Below, in pieces: positions 63,362 to 64,000 of a DNA stretch of 64,000 nt. The position numbers and the translations under genes are program-made. Source of the DNA: Gp1-AA133 sp963850425 (GTDB lineage: Bacteria > Acidobacteriota > Terriglobia > Terriglobales > Acidobacteriaceae); contig CAWKLF010000001.1 of the NCBI GenBank assembly GCA_963850425.1, positions 434,001-498,000 on the forward strand. Reading direction: 5' to 3'. Under the pieces are notes generated by a model. It searched no databases and was not told where the DNA came from. It saw nothing but the letters and a program-made list of their open reading frames with translations. The stretch's first letter is position 1. Each line of letters begins with the position of its first letter.

Positions 63362-63712
63362 CTATTTCGCCGCAACCGGCTTCTGCAGCCCCGCGGTCTT
63401 GGCATACTCCTCGATCGCCTCGATCAGCGCCTTGATATCTGCAATGAGCTGCTGATCCAGCACGATGTTCACTCCCTTCGCTTCAGCCACATCGCCGGCT
63501 TCTTTCACAGCCTGTGCAGCCAATCCCAGGAGCGCGAAAGCCCCTCGTTCCAGCGCCACCGCCTGGGGAAAAAACAGGCTGCTGATCGCCTCCACTTCCG
63601 GCTCCGCCTTACCAACCTTCACCATGACGTTGGCAACCGCCCGCGCTCCCTTCACAATGTCGCCCGCCACCGTCGCAAAGAAATGACCGATATTCTTGAA
63701 TCCGAATGACAT
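63362..63712 (-). CDS. Hypothetical protein
   Basis: 116 residues from ATG 63712 (MSFGFKNIGHFFATVAGDIV), with GGGGAG seven bases upstream; the frame is open to 63727. Mostly Ala/Val-rich and predicted helical, with hydrophobic stretches (FATVAGDIVKGARAVANVMV; GAFALLGLAAQAVKEAG) and a helical tail. Some short holin- or bacteriocin-like proteins look similar, but I do not recognise a family. It has its own terminator and lies downstream of another minus-strand gene. Confidence 0.6.
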   Translation of the reverse strand: MSFGFKNIGHFFATVAGDIVKGARAVANVMVKVGKAEPEVEAISSLFFPQAVALERGAFALLGLAAQAVKEAGDVAEAKGVNIVLDQQLIADIKALIEAIEEYAKTAGLQKPVAAK

Positions 63713-63762
63713 CTCCGCTCTCCCCATTCTCCGGCCTGGTAATGCACCGATTAAGTCCTGCT

Positions 63763-63833
63763 TTGAAAGGGACGGCCTTTAGGCCGTCCGTAGATTGCAT
63801 CGCTTGAAAGCGGCTTCAGCCGCTGAGGTGTCC
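63763..63833. repeat. Palindromic GAAAGG-type repeats
   Basis: TTTGAAAGG followed by GACGGCCTTTAGGCCGTC, then CTTGAAAG followed by GCGGCTTCAGCCGC and TGAGG. These repeat the design seen at 61627-61770, with a different palindrome core in each copy. Confidence 0.7.
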
Positions 63834-63852
63834 AACAGAGCTTCCCGGCAGA

Positions 63853-64000
63853 TCAGGACCGCATCCCAGCTTTCGACCAGCTGGAAGCGTTCAAACATTG
63901 CACCGTGCCGTCGATGATTTTGCTCAAGCCCTCTTTGAACTTCTGCTCGTCAACAATCTCGCGGTTGGCGACCGACTCCGTAAGCTGAAGCGCGGCCGCG
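63853..64000 (-). CDS. Unknown gene, N-terminus outside the window
   Basis: An open minus-strand frame runs from the window edge to a TGA at 63855-63853, giving 48 residues (AALQLTESVANREIVDEQ...SSWSKAGMRS). The amphipathic mix looks like real protein. The start is missing and the family is not recognisable from the tail. Confidence 0.55.
   Translation of the reverse strand, partial: AAALQLTESVANREIVDEQKFKEGLSKIIDGTVQCLNASSWSKAGMRS

Overview
The window reads as a chromosomal segment of an Acidobacteriota (Terriglobia/Koribacter-like) bacterium. The grounds are four very large Oar-like TonB-dependent receptors that start with a carboxypeptidase-regulatory-like domain, an ATP synthase operon with paired b and b' subunits and no a or c genes, a GWxTD/TPR protein, a DUF5818 protein, a beta-propeller/amidohydrolase fusion, and many short repetitive intergenic phrases. 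This placement is inferred from family knowledge, not from a database search. I saw no tRNA, rRNA, CRISPR array, transposase or phage gene.

Layout. 1-4.6 kb: a truncated GH18/polysaccharide deacetylase/GT2 fusion, divergent from a membrane glycosyltransferase. 5-13.5 kb: two tandem Oar-like receptors, the first carrying three single-base insertions, each followed by a UUCG-loop terminator. 13.6-27 kb: mostly housekeeping, with a LolA-like protein, serS, a PafA-type phosphatase overlapping pyrD, a sialidase-fold protein, methionine aminopeptidase (frameshifted), an outer-membrane-like protein (frameshifted), a YycJ-like hydrolase and 3-hydroxyacyl-CoA dehydrogenase. 27-37 kb: a Tyr/Gly-repeat secreted protein, then the minus-strand block hfq-hflX-[structured element, promoter]-atpF'-atpF-atpH-atpA-atpG-atpD-atpC. 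37.5-49.6 kb: a PuuD-like membrane protein, two more Oar-like receptors (one frameshifted) flanking a TPR protein, and the GWxTD protein. 49.7-57 kb: DUF309, a DegT-type aminotransferase, DUF5818, then galK, galT and an exported GH42 beta-galactosidase. 57-64 kb: the propeller/amidohydrolase fusion, a cytochrome c, a 2-oxoacid dehydrogenase E2, and two small unknown genes, the last running off the window.

How they work together. The GH42 enzyme, galK and galT form a plausible route from exported galactoside cleavage to galactose-1-phosphate and UDP-galactose, lacking only a transporter and an epimerase here. The F1 and stator genes of ATP synthase are complete, so the a and c subunits must be encoded elsewhere. 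The Oar-like receptors, LolA-like protein, GWxTD and TPR proteins point to a heavy investment in the outer membrane.

Six reading-frame breaks were found in four genes. Every one is a net single-base insertion and most fall in short G/C runs. This argues for sequence error in at least the methionine aminopeptidase, though genuine decay cannot be excluded.
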